This document shows, one piece after another, positions 1 through 8,478 of a DNA stretch of 25,225 bases (the first letter of the stretch is position 1; each line of letters begins with the position of its first letter). Under the pieces are notes generated by a model that saw only the letters and a program-made list of their open reading frames with translations, did no database searches and was not told the origin of the DNA. The DNA is from an uncultured Lachnospiraceae bacterium (GTDB lineage Bacteria > Bacillota > Clostridia > Lachnospirales > Lachnospiraceae), in NCBI GenBank assembly GCA_910579865.1, contig CAJTXA010000034.1, positions 1 to 25,225 on the forward strand, written 5' to 3'. A program made the position numbers and the translations under genes.

Positions 1-225
1 GTCTTAAGGTGCTGCTTGTCCTTATAGAGAGCCTTATACGCCTTAAAATTACCACTTCACCATCGATACTTTGATAGGGAAGAACTGTTTTACCCAGTCG
101 CTGAGTATGCTCCGATTTACGCCATATTCACGTTCCAGTTGTGGATACGATGTCCCTCCGGCATGATACAGATCCAAGATCTGTTGTTTAAATTCCAGAG
201 TGTAAGATTTTTGATTTTTTCCCAT
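1..225 (-). pseudogene. IS3-family transposase OrfA remnant, frameshifted and cut by the window edge
   Basis: The minus strand starts with ATG at 225, nine bases after an AAAGGAG ribosome binding site. It encodes an HTH of the IS3/IS150 OrfA type: MGKNQKSYTLEFKQQ, then LDLYHAGGTSYPQLEREYG and VNRSILSDWVKQF. OrfA binds the ends of the element and is normally joined to OrfB by programmed frameshifting. The frame breaks after FPIKVS and closes at 49. Reading on in a shifted frame recovers the family-like string AYKALYKDKQHLK at about 1-40, so the copy carries at least one indel and is probably dead. OrfB, if present, lies left of the window. The longer reading frame reaching 369 is only antisense to the neighbouring hydrolase. 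Confidence 0.8.
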
Positions 226-258
226 GCCTTTCATCTCCTTTGCTCTTTCGATAGTATA

Positions 259-281
259 GGTTGTTCCACTTTTTCTGTCCA
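259..281 (-). repeat. Probable terminal inverted repeat of the IS3-type element
   Basis: On the minus strand the sequence starts TGGACAGAAAAAGTGG and lies about 35-55 bases upstream of the OrfA start. IS3/IS150 elements have such TG-starting ends. Hydrolase homology on the plus strand resumes at about 282, so 281 is the best estimate of the insertion boundary. The opposite end is outside the window. Confidence 0.55.
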
Positions 282-780
282 CATTTGCAGTAAATGCTGC
301 TGCTATTGATACAAAAATTAGAGCGACTGCTGCCATGACAATGTATGATATGACCCGCTGTACTGCCAATAGTTACTTTGACAATAAAGACAATGAGCAG
401 GCTCGTTTTGAAAAAAGAAAAATGATGAACAAGCAAAGAATTGTTGACTATAAAAACGGTTTCTATGCTTTTGGAGGTGGCGTAGTTGATTAAATTCTAA
501 CAGTGGCTGGAATATTACTTCATTTTTGTCTTTTCTGAATATGCCGATTTTGTACTATACAAATGAAATTCGTTCAGCCGTTCTGTTAGTGCACGGTGAA
601 AAGGCACATTCCTGCTATTTCAGCTGCGATGTTTTTGCAAACGTGACAAGGGCTAGTAAATATACAGACAACAAAGAACTGATGATTATTCCAGAAGCCG
701 TCCATACGGATTTATATGATAAAATAAACATTATTCTATTTGATAAAATAGAAGATTTTTTTGTAAACTATCTTATTTGA
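282..780 (+). pseudogene. Alpha/beta-hydrolase remnant (C-terminal part), IS-interrupted and internally deleted
   Basis: Two plus-strand pieces in different frames belong to one serine-hydrolase family. Piece one (about 284-493) reads VNAAAIDTKIRATAAMTMYD, then a lysine/arginine-rich stretch ending DYKNGFYAFGGGVVD and a stop. Piece two (490-780, no start codon needed) reads LNSNSGWNITSFLSFLNMP, then LLVHGEKAHSCYF and ELMIIPEAVHTDLYDK. The His of VHTDLYD is in the position expected for the catalytic His. The segment that normally links GGVVD to SLNSNGGW (roughly 25 residues, from memory of the family) is missing and the frame shifts there. The N-terminal part with the nucleophile elbow is lost at the IS boundary. 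The gene cannot make an active enzyme. The family assignment rests on recalled motifs. Confidence 0.75.
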
Positions 781-1423
781 TTGTTTAGTTATTTAATTAT
801 TGAGCTTTTCAAACAATAAAAGGTATCTTACTTTAAGGTATTGGATGAAAGAAATATTAAAATTAATAGAAGGTGATAGCATCGGACGTATATTGGTAAT
901 TGAATCCAATGAAAGGGACTGTCATTTTCTGATTAGAAAATTGATCTAACTCAATAGATACAGAGTCGAGGAACTTTTATTGATTCGATTCGTTTAAGTT
1001 TTGTATTATATTCTCACAAAAAACTGTAATCTATGTCATAAACATATTTATAGAAAATTAGCTTTTGGATGAAAGCTGATTTGTTTTATTAAATTTTGTC
1101 CGATATAGATATAAATATTTTAGAACCAATTAATGATTTTACCTCTACATTCTTTTATATTTTTAATGTCCGCAAAATCCGTCCTACTCATGATAACAAG
1201 CAATAACATATCTAACCAAAAGGCAATGCTTGAGGATTATTAAATTATTTATCGTAGGATGTTAGATACAGATTAAGATAAGTGTATTTGATAAAACGAT
1301 AGTTAAGATTTACAAAAATCCCATAAATTCCACAGTTTGTTTTGTAAATGTAAAGCCAAATTGCTAGAGTGCAAATGAGTTTTTTGATATGATTGAGTTA
1401 TAAAATCAAAAGGAGGAACACAC
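781..1423. other. AT-rich stretch without a recognisable gene
   Basis: No convincing gene is visible. A 34-codon plus-strand frame at 846-950 (MKEILKLIEGDSIGRILVIE...) has no clear ribosome binding site or family and may be debris. The region is stop-rich in all frames, consistent with decay between two mobile-element scars. Confidence 0.4.
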
Positions 1424-1897
1424 ATGGAATTTTCAGAAAAACTTATAACGTTACGCAAGAGCAGAGACTTGACGCAAGAACAATTAGCCGAGCAGTTAAA
1501 TGTTTCAAGACAGTCTATCTCAAAATGGGAAAGTGGGCAAGTTATACCCGAAGTAGAAAAGATTGTTGAATTGAGCAAGGTATTTAATGTAACACTGGAT
1601 TATCTGTTGAAACCATCAGAAATAGATGAATTATCAGTTAAGACAGATATGCTAGAACAACAACAAAAGCAACTGTTAAGCAGAGAGCAAACACGCACAA
1701 AAATTTTTAAAAATATTTTATATTCGGTTGCAATTTCTTTAGTATTCTTTGCAGTATTTTTTGTAGAACATTACTTTTTTTTCTCTTTAGAATGGGAAGT
1801 ATGGGGAAAACCTATAATTTTTGCAGAGTTTTTTGTTGCAACTGCAATCATTATAGTTATTTGGGCAAAGAGTTTTACTAATAAACAGAAAAATTGA
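1424..1897 (+). CDS. XRE-family regulator with two C-terminal membrane segments
   Basis: This 157-aa protein begins with a Cro/C1-type HTH (residues about 5-60; LTQEQLAEQLNVSRQSISKW, then ESGQVIPEVEKIVELSKVF). A short charged linker follows (about 68-92), then two hydrophobic segments (about 96-114 and 131-150) and a lysine-rich tail. The start is fixed by AAAGGAGG six bases upstream. Membrane-attached XRE regulators of this layout are common in Firmicutes and often control a neighbouring transporter. The intact two-component/ABC unit starts about 500 bases downstream, but no direct link is shown. The protein is predicted to sit at the inner face of the membrane and bind DNA there. DNA targets are unknown. 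Confidence 0.85.
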   Translation: MEFSEKLITLRKSRDLTQEQLAEQLNVSRQSISKWESGQVIPEVEKIVELSKVFNVTLDYLLKPSEIDELSVKTDMLEQQQKQLLSREQTRTKIFKNILYSVAISLVFFAVFFVEHYFFFSLEWEVWGKPIIFAEFFVATAIIIVIWAKSFTNKQKN

Positions 1898-1901
1898 TTT
1901 T

Positions 1902-2044
1902 CACTATGAATTCTATAATACTGGGTTGGTGGAGGGAAAGTGAATAAGCTGAAAATCGTCAAAAGGATCATATATGGTCGCAACAGCTTTGAACTATTGA
2001 AAGGGAAGCTGTTGCGGTTTGAGCTGAAACATAAAATCAACTAA
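1902..2044 (+). pseudogene. C-terminal scrap of an ISL3-like transposase
   Basis: The plus strand reads NTGLVEGK up to 1940. After a one-base loss the next frame gives VNKLKIVKRIIYGRNSFELL and ends in TAA at 2042-2044. The pattern G-x-VEG-x-NKLK-x-KR-x-x-YGR-x-x-F-x-LL is characteristic of the DDE transposase C-terminus of ISL3-type elements. Only about 45 codons survive and the frame is broken, so it is a non-functional scar. No terminal repeat was identified. Confidence 0.7.
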
Positions 2045-2389
2045 CTTTGAAAAATTAGATTATCTATGAACCAACCAAGCCAGCAGGTGAGAAAGCAACA
2101 ACTAAATAATAGGAAGTAGCATCAAAAGGTTATGTAATGTACACGAATCTTCTTACAAGTAACAAGCTGTGCATGTACGGGGCATATAGGGGTGCAAAAA
2201 AGATTGTAGATATGAAATTTGGCAGTTACTCCTAATTATAACAAAGCGTTTGTTGTTTATTTGTTGGGATTTGTGTAGTATAATCATTTTTAAATATTGA
2301 CTGACAAAGAAACAGTTCATTGTTGACAATTTATAGATATGATAGGAAAACGAATCCAAAAGACAACTATATCAAGGAAAGAGAAAAAA
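2045..2389 (+). promoter_or_regulatory. Intergenic leader of the two-component/ABC unit
   Basis: No gene is seen. A TATAAT box at 2279-2284 lies about 105 bases before the regulator start, but no good -35 is found at 16-18 bases. The nearest candidate, TTGTTT at 2253-2258, gives a 20-base spacer. A TTGACA at 2323-2328 has no matching -10. The promoter is therefore tentative. Confidence 0.3.
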
Positions 2390-3064
2390 ATGGCTTATAG
2401 GATATTGATTATTGATGATGACATAGAACTTCTTAAAATGCTCAAAAAACATTTTGAAATAAAAAAGTATGAAATCGTTACAGCAGAGAATGGATTAGAA
2501 GGGTTAAATAAAATAAAGTTGCAGCCAGATATTATATTATTAGATGTAAATATGCCCAACATTGACGGAATAGAGGTATGCAGAAGGATACGAGATAAAG
2601 TGGATTGTCCAATTTTATTTTTGACTGCAAGGGTAGACGAACAAGACGTTGTGAATGGGCTTTCTTCAGGAGGCGATGACTATATTTTAAAGCCGTTTAG
2701 CCTAAAAGAGCTTGATGCAAGAATCATAGCACACCTAAAACGGGAAACACGGCGCAAAGAAAAGACAGAATGTTGTTTTCAAGGTGAGCTGACCATTGAC
2801 TATAAGGCAAAGACTGTACAGATTCACACAGATTATTTGGAGCTGACAAAATTAGAGTATGGAATTATTGAATTTTTAACTATGAATCAGGGGATGGTTT
2901 TTGATAAAGACAGGATTTATGAGAAGGTTTGTGGATATGATGCGGAGGGTGACAGCAGGGTAATTACGGAGTTAATCCGCCGAATCAGAAAAAAGTTCCA
3001 GCAATATACAGAAACAGAATATATTGAAACCATATGGGGGATGGGATACCGATGGATAAAATAA
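2390..3064 (+). CDS. OmpR/PhoB-family response regulator
   Basis: This 224-aa protein has a receiver domain (about 3-118) with acidic pocket residues D9-D11, phospho-acceptor Asp52 (LLDVNMP), Thr79 and Lys101 (YILKPF). A winged-helix DNA-binding domain follows (about 128-223; LTKLEYGIIEFL, RRIRKKF, IETIWGMGYRW). The start at 2390 is chosen because the receiver begins directly there and AAGGAAAGAG precedes it; an upstream in-frame ATG at 2339 would add an unconserved basic leader. It overlaps the kinase gene by 13 bases, indicating a co-translated pair. By analogy with regulators beside antibiotic-resistance ABC transporters, it probably activates the permease/ATPase genes downstream. The target site is inferred, not shown. 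Confidence 0.93.
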   Translation: MAYRILIIDDDIELLKMLKKHFEIKKYEIVTAENGLEGLNKIKLQPDIILLDVNMPNIDGIEVCRRIRDKVDCPILFLTARVDEQDVVNGLSSGGDDYILKPFSLKELDARIIAHLKRETRRKEKTECCFQGELTIDYKAKTVQIHTDYLELTKLEYGIIEFLTMNQGMVFDKDRIYEKVCGYDAEGDSRVITELIRRIRKKFQQYTETEYIETIWGMGYRWIK

Positions 3065-4233
3065 GAAACCTTTCTATAAGAAAAACAATTTTTATCTATA
3101 TGGCTTTTACTTTATTTTGCAGTTTTCTTCTCTCAGCAGTCATTGTCAGAATTGCTGAACGGACGCAAACACAAATCTGGTGGAATTATGTGGATAAAGA
3201 AGCATATTTTGAAGCAGTGGAAAGTGAAGGTTTTGGTTATATAGCAAATATCCCAAGACCAAACTCTTATAAGATGACACAGTTAGAACTTTTTGTGTCA
3301 GAGCTTTGTGATTTTTTGCAGACTTATACTGTGTTGATACTGTCTATGGTAGGAAGCTGTGCGGCAGTTTTCCTTTTTTACCAGAACAAGTTAAGAAAGC
3401 CAATTGAAGAACTGGCACAGGCCTCGAAAAAGATTGCTGAGAATCATTTGGATTTTAACGTTTCCTATGAAAATAAGGATGAAATGGGCGTACTTTGCAA
3501 GGAGTTTGAACAGATGCAAAAGGAGCTTGCTCAAAATAATCAAATATTATGGAAGACGATTGAGGAGGAAAAAATGCTGCGTGCGGCTATTGCGCACGAT
3601 ATACGAGCTCCATTGTCTGTCTTAAAAGGGTATCAGGAAATGCTGATAGAATATTTGTCAAGTGAAGATATAGATATGGAACAGGCAATGGAAATGTTAT
3701 CAGAAAGTGGACATCAGATTGAACGTATGGATACCTTTGTAGAAGCAATGCGGAAATTGAGCAGTTTAGAAAATCGGAAACTGACTTTAGAGAATATTTC
3801 TGCTAAACAGTTAGAGGAAAATATCCGAGCAGAACTTGCCATTTTGGGAAAAGAATATAGAAAACAATGTATACTACAAATATTAGAATCAAAGGAAGAA
3901 TTTTGCGGAGATAAGGAAATTATTTTGGAAGTAATTGAAAATCTGCTGTTAAATGCTTTGCGCTATGGAAAACAGCAAGTTACAATTATGGTAAAGATCC
4001 GATATGCAAAATTAAGTATTTGTATCAGTGATGACGGCAATGGATTTCAGGGAGATATAGAAAAAATTACGGAAGCGTTCTATGGACAGAATCTAAAGGA
4101 CAGCTTAAAACATGCGGGACTGGGTATGTATATTAGCAGGCTGTATTGTGAAAAGCATGGAGGAAAATTAGTTTTGAGAAATGATGAACAGAAAGGGGCT
4201 GTGGTGACAGCAATATTTTGTCGGATTGCGTAA
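3052..4233 (+). CDS. Membrane sensor histidine kinase, partner of the preceding regulator
   Basis: A 393-aa kinase. One membrane segment spans about 13-33 and another about 92-110, enclosing a short extracytoplasmic loop of about 58 residues. A HAMP-like linker follows (about 112-165), then a HisKA domain with phospho-acceptor His182 (AIAHDIRAPLSVLKGY). The HATPase domain has N301 (ENLLLNALRYGK), the SDDGNGF G1 box (326-332) and the HAGLGMYISR G2 box (354-363). The ATG at 3052 overlaps the regulator stop and is preceded by GGGGGATGGG; an in-frame ATG at 3034 is possible but adds only six residues. The small loop suggests it senses a ligand or flux through the associated transporter rather than binding a large domain ligand. 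The kinase core appears complete. Confidence 0.92.
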   Translation: MDKIRNLSIRKTIFIYMAFTLFCSFLLSAVIVRIAERTQTQIWWNYVDKEAYFEAVESEGFGYIANIPRPNSYKMTQLELFVSELCDFLQTYTVLILSMVGSCAAVFLFYQNKLRKPIEELAQASKKIAENHLDFNVSYENKDEMGVLCKEFEQMQKELAQNNQILWKTIEEEKMLRAAIAHDIRAPLSVLKGYQEMLIEYLSSEDIDMEQAMEMLSESGHQIERMDTFVEAMRKLSSLENRKLTLENISAKQLEENIRAELAILGKEYRKQCILQILESKEEFCGDKEIILEVIENLLLNALRYGKQQVTIMVKIRYAKLSICISDDGNGFQGDIEKITEAFYGQNLKDSLKHAGLGMYISRLYCEKHGGKLVLRNDEQKGAVVTAIFCRIA

Positions 4234-4250
4234 GTAATCCGACGTTTTTT
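4220..4250 (+). terminator. Intrinsic terminator overlapping the kinase stop codon
   Basis: An eight-base stem, GTCGGATT (4220-4227) with AATCCGAC (4236-4243), is followed by a T-run at 4245-4250. The stop codon lies inside the loop. It separates the regulatory pair from the transporter genes, so the latter probably have their own promoter. Confidence 0.75.
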
Positions 4251-4258
4251 ATTGTCTT

Positions 4259-4286
4259 TCTATTGAGATTTTTCATTTACAATAGA
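4259..4286. promoter_or_regulatory. Dyad in front of the transporter genes, candidate regulator site
   Basis: TCTATTG at 4259-4265 is the exact inverse of CAATAGA at 4280-4286, with 14 bases between. The right arm overlaps a -10-like TACAAT (4278-4283) that has no good -35, as expected of an activator-dependent promoter. The first permease starts 26 bases further on, after AAGGAGG. Binding by the adjacent response regulator is inferred. Confidence 0.4.
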
Positions 4287-4312
4287 TTCATTAAGAATAA
4301 GGAGGCAAAATT

Positions 4313-5377
4313 ATGTGGTCAATTTTGAAAAGAGAAGTAAAAAATTATATGAAAAAACCTCTGTTCTGGTTTGGTATCGCAATTGGTATTTTTATGATCC
4401 TTCAAAATGTAAGTTCCTATTTGAATATCCACTATCTCACAGAAGGGGAAATCATTGTAAACGATGATTCGGAAATGTATCAGGATAGAGATATTTTTAA
4501 TGGATATGTACCAACAGAGAAAGGACTACAACGGAAAATGTGGGAAGAACAGATACAAGAAGTCTTAATTTCCGAATTCAAAATGGACAATCTAGGGGCG
4601 CAATCTGTGATTGATGAAATGAAAGAAATGGATGTTATAACGGCTTGTGCTCATCTAGAAGGATATGGTTTCTACGATGCATATTATGAATATAAAAATA
4701 TGGCCTACCATAAAGGAAGCCATGAAGAAATCAATGCTTATATTGTAGAAAAATTGGAAGACAGGACATTTTCTTACTATTTTTCAAGAAAATTTGCCGA
4801 TTTTGCAGGGCTGTTTATGGGATTTTTTGCAACGGTTTTATTATCCATTTTATTTATACAGGATATGAGGAGAACTACCTATGAGCTTCTTCATACAAAG
4901 CCTGTCAGTGCAGGGAAATATCTGTCTGGAAAAGTGGGAGGTGGTTTTGTAGTCTGCTTGATAATACTTGTAGTCTTAAATCTGATATTCTTTGGTATCT
5001 GTTTTGTATCAACAAGAAGCAGTGGATTTAAGGTATGTTTGATGGATTTTTTCTTGGCAACTTGTTTTTATATCCTGCCGAATATATTGATGATTGTCAG
5101 TATCTATAGTTTGATTTCATTGCTATTTAAAAGTCCGCTGCCAGCAGTACCGCTTTTGTTTCTTTATATTGTGTATTCCAATATGGGAAGTAGGAATACA
5201 GAAGGTATTTATGGATATTATGGCAGACCATTAGCAATTATGGTGAGGTTTCCAGGAAGTTTTTTTGATACGGCTCCTCCACCAATGGTATTGCTGAATC
5301 AGAGTTTTCTTATTATAGCCTCTATCTGCATTATCTTTCTCTCCATGTGGATATGGAAAAGGAGGCGGGTATATTGA
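4313..5377 (+). CDS. ABC-2-type permease subunit, peptide-antibiotic exporter class
   Basis: A 354-aa integral membrane protein. A basic N-terminus (WSILKREVKNYMKKP) leads into a first membrane segment at about 17-35. A long polar, acidic extracytoplasmic domain follows (about 40-155), then five or so hydrophobic segments between 160 and 350 and a basic end (WKRRRVY). This layout is typical of ABC-2 permeases exporting lantibiotics, bacitracin or similar molecules. AAGGAGG seven bases upstream fixes the start. The gene overlaps the next permease by one base and lies in a permease-permease-ATPase row behind a two-component pair, supporting one exporter complex. Substrate is unknown. Confidence 0.85.
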   Translation: MWSILKREVKNYMKKPLFWFGIAIGIFMILQNVSSYLNIHYLTEGEIIVNDDSEMYQDRDIFNGYVPTEKGLQRKMWEEQIQEVLISEFKMDNLGAQSVIDEMKEMDVITACAHLEGYGFYDAYYEYKNMAYHKGSHEEINAYIVEKLEDRTFSYYFSRKFADFAGLFMGFFATVLLSILFIQDMRRTTYELLHTKPVSAGKYLSGKVGGGFVVCLIILVVLNLIFFGICFVSTRSSGFKVCLMDFFLATCFYILPNILMIVSIYSLISLLFKSPLPAVPLLFLYIVYSNMGSRNTEGIYGYYGRPLAIMVRFPGSFFDTAPPPMVLLNQSFLIIASICIIFLSMWIWKRRRVY

Positions 5378-6045
5378 TGTATGAAATAAAAATCTCCTTG
5401 ACCTTTCAAAAACAAGTTTATGCAATATTTTTTGTTATAATTTTAAGCCTTGTTAGAGGAGTGACTTATTCTAATGAAATTGGGATTGCATTAGAAGCCC
5501 CAATAGCGATACTTGCTTTCACATTCTGCGCAGATACCTATACGCAGGAAATTGCCAGCAAACGGTTGGAGATACAACGGCTATACTCTATGAAAAAGAG
5601 AATTTACTGTATTTACAGACGGATTGTAATACAAGAAATTTTTTTATTAGTTGTCGCAGCCGCTTCATATGGATTATTTTTTCTATTCCAAAATCCAAGA
5701 ACAGATGGGATAGGGCAAAGTGGATTAGAAAGTGAAATAAGCCAATTTCTTGTATATTTTGCTGCCATTTCTGTCACACTCGGCTTTTGGGGACTTTTAT
5801 CAAATCTTTTTTCCTGTTTTTTTCAGAATATGTGGGCGGGAATTGGCGGCTGCCTGATGTTGTGGATGATTACAAATTCTAGCATCGGCGATAGGTATTT
5901 TGGCGCATGGAATCTATTTTCCTATACTTTCAGAAAGTTAGAAAATATCAGTGATTTTAGCTGGATATGTGGGAAAATTGTTTGCATTTGTATTGGAATC
6001 ATGGCAGTGGCAGTATTGCCTAAAATTATTGAGAAAAGAGGTTAA
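5377..6045 (+). CDS. Second small ABC permease subunit
   Basis: A 222-aa protein with about six hydrophobic segments (roughly 12-30, 40-58, 85-105, 125-150, 155-175 and 195-212), without other domains. The start at 5377 shares one base with the TGA of the preceding permease and follows AAAGGAGGCGG, so translation is probably coupled. An upstream in-frame ATG at 5347 is less likely because it precedes this ribosome binding site. It probably pairs with the larger permease to form a heterodimeric channel driven by the ATPase encoded five bases downstream. Family recognition is by position and topology, not by a specific motif. Confidence 0.78.
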   Translation: MYEIKISLTFQKQVYAIFFVIILSLVRGVTYSNEIGIALEAPIAILAFTFCADTYTQEIASKRLEIQRLYSMKKRIYCIYRRIVIQEIFLLVVAAASYGLFFLFQNPRTDGIGQSGLESEISQFLVYFAAISVTLGFWGLLSNLFSCFFQNMWAGIGGCLMLWMITNSSIGDRYFGAWNLFSYTFRKLENISDFSWICGKIVCICIGIMAVAVLPKIIEKRG

Positions 6046-6049
6046 GACT

Positions 6050-6931
6050 GTGGGAATTAAAATAGTGGATTTAACAGTAACATTTAGAAATAAAGTAACA
6101 GCAATCGATCATGCGAATTTGGAAATTCCAAAGGGAATCTTTGGGTTGTTAGGGGAAAACGGGGCAGGAAAAACAACACTTATGCGGGTACTCACAACTG
6201 TGTTATCACCAACCAGTGGAACAGTAACCTTAGATGGAATACTTTACAGCAAGGGGAATTTTGAAAAAATACAGAGAAAGATAGGATATCTGCCGCAGGA
6301 GATTGACCTCTATCCAAGCTTGTCAGTACAAGAATGTTTGGAATATATGGGGGATTTATCTGGTATACCCAAACAGATATATAAAGAACGTATTAGGTAT
6401 TACCTTGAAAAGACAAACTTATCAGAACATAGCAGAAAAAAGATGAAACAATTATCAGGCGGCATGAAACGAAGGGTTGGTCTTATTCAGGCACTTTTAA
6501 ATGAGCCAGAGTTTTTAATTGTCGATGAACCAACAACTGGATTAGACCCTGAAGAACGTATCCGTATCAGAAATCTGTTAGTTGATTTTTCAGAAGAGCG
6601 TACAGTTTTATTTTCAACCCATGTAGTAGAAGACTTGGTAGCTACCTGCAATCAGCTTGCAGTGATGAAAAAGGGGAAATTCCTTTATTCAGGAAACATA
6701 AAAGAACTGTTAAATCAGGCAAAAGGGCATATTTGGATTTGTAAAACAAAAGAGGAACAGGTAGTGAGAGAACTGGAAAAAAAATATCATATTTCATCGA
6801 AACAGTATGTAGGGGACGAATTACAAATGAAATTAATCAGTGAGGCGCAACCTAAAATAGAATGTAGTTCTTGTGAAGCAACACTTGAGGATGCTTACAT
6901 TTATATTGTAAACAAAGAAGCATATTACTAG
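6050..6931 (+). CDS. ABC transporter ATP-binding protein
   Basis: Starting at GTG 6050, the product is 293 aa. It has Walker A GENGAGKTT (35-43), Q-loop region YLPQE (80-84), signature LSGGM (135-139), Walker B LIVDEPTTGLD (156-166) and the H-loop in FSTHVVEDL. A C-terminal extension of about 75 residues ends in LEDAYIYIV, typical of ABC-2 drug/peptide exporter ATPases. The GTG start is preferred because AAAAGAGG lies eight bases upstream; a longer frame to 5951 would overlap the permease gene and has no ribosome binding site. It energises the two permeases above and completes the transporter operon. Confidence 0.92.
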   Translation: MGIKIVDLTVTFRNKVTAIDHANLEIPKGIFGLLGENGAGKTTLMRVLTTVLSPTSGTVTLDGILYSKGNFEKIQRKIGYLPQEIDLYPSLSVQECLEYMGDLSGIPKQIYKERIRYYLEKTNLSEHSRKKMKQLSGGMKRRVGLIQALLNEPEFLIVDEPTTGLDPEERIRIRNLLVDFSEERTVLFSTHVVEDLVATCNQLAVMKKGKFLYSGNIKELLNQAKGHIWICKTKEEQVVRELEKKYHISSKQYVGDELQMKLISEAQPKIECSSCEATLEDAYIYIVNKEAYY

Positions 6932-6945
6932 AAAATAGGAAGATA

Positions 6946-7000
6946 GAGCCATTGCTCTATAGATGATAACACATCTATTTTGCAATGGCTCTCTATTTTA
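6946..7000. terminator. Nested hairpin between convergent operons
   Basis: GAGCCATTGC (6946-6955) pairs with GCAATGGCTC (6982-6991). Inside it, ATAGATG (6959-6965) pairs with CATCTAT (6972-6978). TCTATTTT follows on the plus strand. It ends the ABC operon and lies within 20 bases of the end of the convergent reverse transcriptase gene, so it may serve both directions. The T-run for the minus direction is weak. Confidence 0.75.
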
Positions 7001-7008
7001 AACAATAG

Positions 7009-8478
7009 TTAAGTTAAGCTTTTTAAAAATTCTGTCCCTTGATTTATAACTTTTTGGTATCTTTTTTCATTTACGCTTTTTAGCCAGGCGATTTTTCCTG
7101 AGATTTCATGTATCGTTTTATTTGGTACCAAACCGCCAGAATCTTTTAACTTTTGTGCATTATAGATGGAAGCTTTTAATATTTTAACCCATTTCTTAGG
7201 AACACCAATTTCTTCATTGTTAATTACAATACCAGTAATATACTGTCTATTGTTTTTTCTTAATATATGGGTTTTTTCTTTTTTCATATGAAAGCCTTCT
7301 GCTTCTATAATTTTATTTATGCTATTTAAAAAATTTCCTATGGAAAGAGTATCTGTGTTGCCCAGATAGCTAAAACTCATATCATCGGCATATCTTGTAT
7401 AAGTAAATCCTAATTTGTCACATAAACCATAAATTCGCATATCCATAGTTCTGCATATAATATTAGTAATCATAGGGCTTGCTGGAGAGCCTTGCGGCAA
7501 TATTCTATCAGATGTTTTAATATATTTTATCTCTCCTTTTATTTCAAGTGGTATTCTTTCGCAGTAGGTACAAAGCATAGCAAGCAGTGATGCAATATAA
7601 CCAGAGTAACCAAAGGATTGATATAAGCCCCTGACACGTTCAAATGTGATAGTAGGGAAAAAGTTTTCCAAATCAATATTGATCAATAAATCAGGACTTG
7701 TATCGTGTGACTTTGCATTTGTAAGAACCGATCTTGATTTGATAAATCCATGAGAAAAATCAGAAATTTCTACTTTTTGCAGGATCTGTTCTAATATTTG
7801 TCTTTGAACAGCTTTTAATTGCGCTTTAGGTGCAGCAATATGACGTGTTCCACCGCTTTTTTTAGGAATGTCAAAACGGTAATAATTATCAAAAGTAATA
7901 ACATCCCTATGATATACCAGATAACGCAACGTGTTGTATTCTATCTGCAAAAATTTAGCAAGCTCTCTGTCTGTTTCTATTATAGGCATTTGATTTTCTT
8001 TTAGCTTTTGTATATTTGTTTCTTTCTTTGCCAACAGATTGGAATAATTTTTGCCAATAAATAGAATATTTTCTGCTTTTCGCTTTTTCCATGCTTCCGA
8101 TTTTAGTTGTTTTTGTCGTTCTCTTTCTGCTTTTCTTTCAGCTCGTCTGGCGATCGATTCTTTCATAATTTCTTGCGCAACTACAGAACGAATTTTTTCA
8201 TAATCCCATGTATTTTGATATTCTTTTTTTAGGTGAGAAAGCTTTTTTTCAATTTCATCTTTTTCCTGATAAAGATTTGATAGCTTTTCAGAAAGTATTT
8301 GAAATTCATCCAATAGCTTTTTTCTGTTTTCAAAATCCTGTGCAGTTTCATTTTGCTGGCGTTCATATGGAGTTGGCAGATTACTTGGCCAAAATCCGTA
8401 TTCCTGCATTTTAAGAAAGGTAAATTCTTTTTTACCCATATTATTGACTAAATTTCTATATTCGGCTTTCGTATCCAT
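7009..8478 (-). CDS. Retron-type reverse transcriptase, type XIII-like, with long N-terminal extension
   Basis: A 489-aa reverse transcriptase, last gene of a three-gene operon. Retron hallmarks are NAxxH (NAKSH, 254-258), the first catalytic Asp in NIDLENFF (D269), LPQGSPASP (327-335), YADD (363-366) and the TG of YITGIVIN (415-416, the VTG position). Retron RTs prime from a 2'-OH of their own ncRNA and make branched RNA-DNA (msDNA). The RT core starts near residue 170. The first 165 residues are an unusual charged, coiled-coil-like extension (about 50-135 rich in E/K/R), whereas usual retron RTs are about 300-350 aa. The start at 8478 shares one base with the stop of the upstream SWIM gene, indicating coupling. 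A group II intron RT is unlikely: no maturase or HNH region is seen. Confidence 0.93.
   Translation of the reverse strand: MDTKAEYRNLVNNMGKKEFTFLKMQEYGFWPSNLPTPYERQQNETAQDFENRKKLLDEFQILSEKLSNLYQEKDEIEKKLSHLKKEYQNTWDYEKIRSVVAQEIMKESIARRAERKAERERQKQLKSEAWKKRKAENILFIGKNYSNLLAKKETNIQKLKENQMPIIETDRELAKFLQIEYNTLRYLVYHRDVITFDNYYRFDIPKKSGGTRHIAAPKAQLKAVQRQILEQILQKVEISDFSHGFIKSRSVLTNAKSHDTSPDLLINIDLENFFPTITFERVRGLYQSFGYSGYIASLLAMLCTYCERIPLEIKGEIKYIKTSDRILPQGSPASPMITNIICRTMDMRIYGLCDKLGFTYTRYADDMSFSYLGNTDTLSIGNFLNSINKIIEAEGFHMKKEKTHILRKNNRQYITGIVINNEEIGVPKKWVKILKASIYNAQKLKDSGGLVPNKTIHEISGKIAWLKSVNEKRYQKVINQGTEFLKSLT

Noticed and set aside
49..369. 106-aa minus-strand frame joining a hydrophobic N-terminus to transposase sequence
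   Set aside because: The hydrophobic part is antisense to the hydrolase remnant. The transposase has its own ribosome binding site and start at 225.
846..950. 34-codon frame MKEILKLIEGDSIGRILVIE...
   Set aside because: There is no clear ribosome binding site or family; the surrounding DNA looks decayed.
7009..8478. Group II intron reverse transcriptase or diversity-generating retroelement
   Set aside because: NAxxH and the TG motif fit retron RTs; no maturase domain, intron structure, template/variable repeats or target gene is seen.
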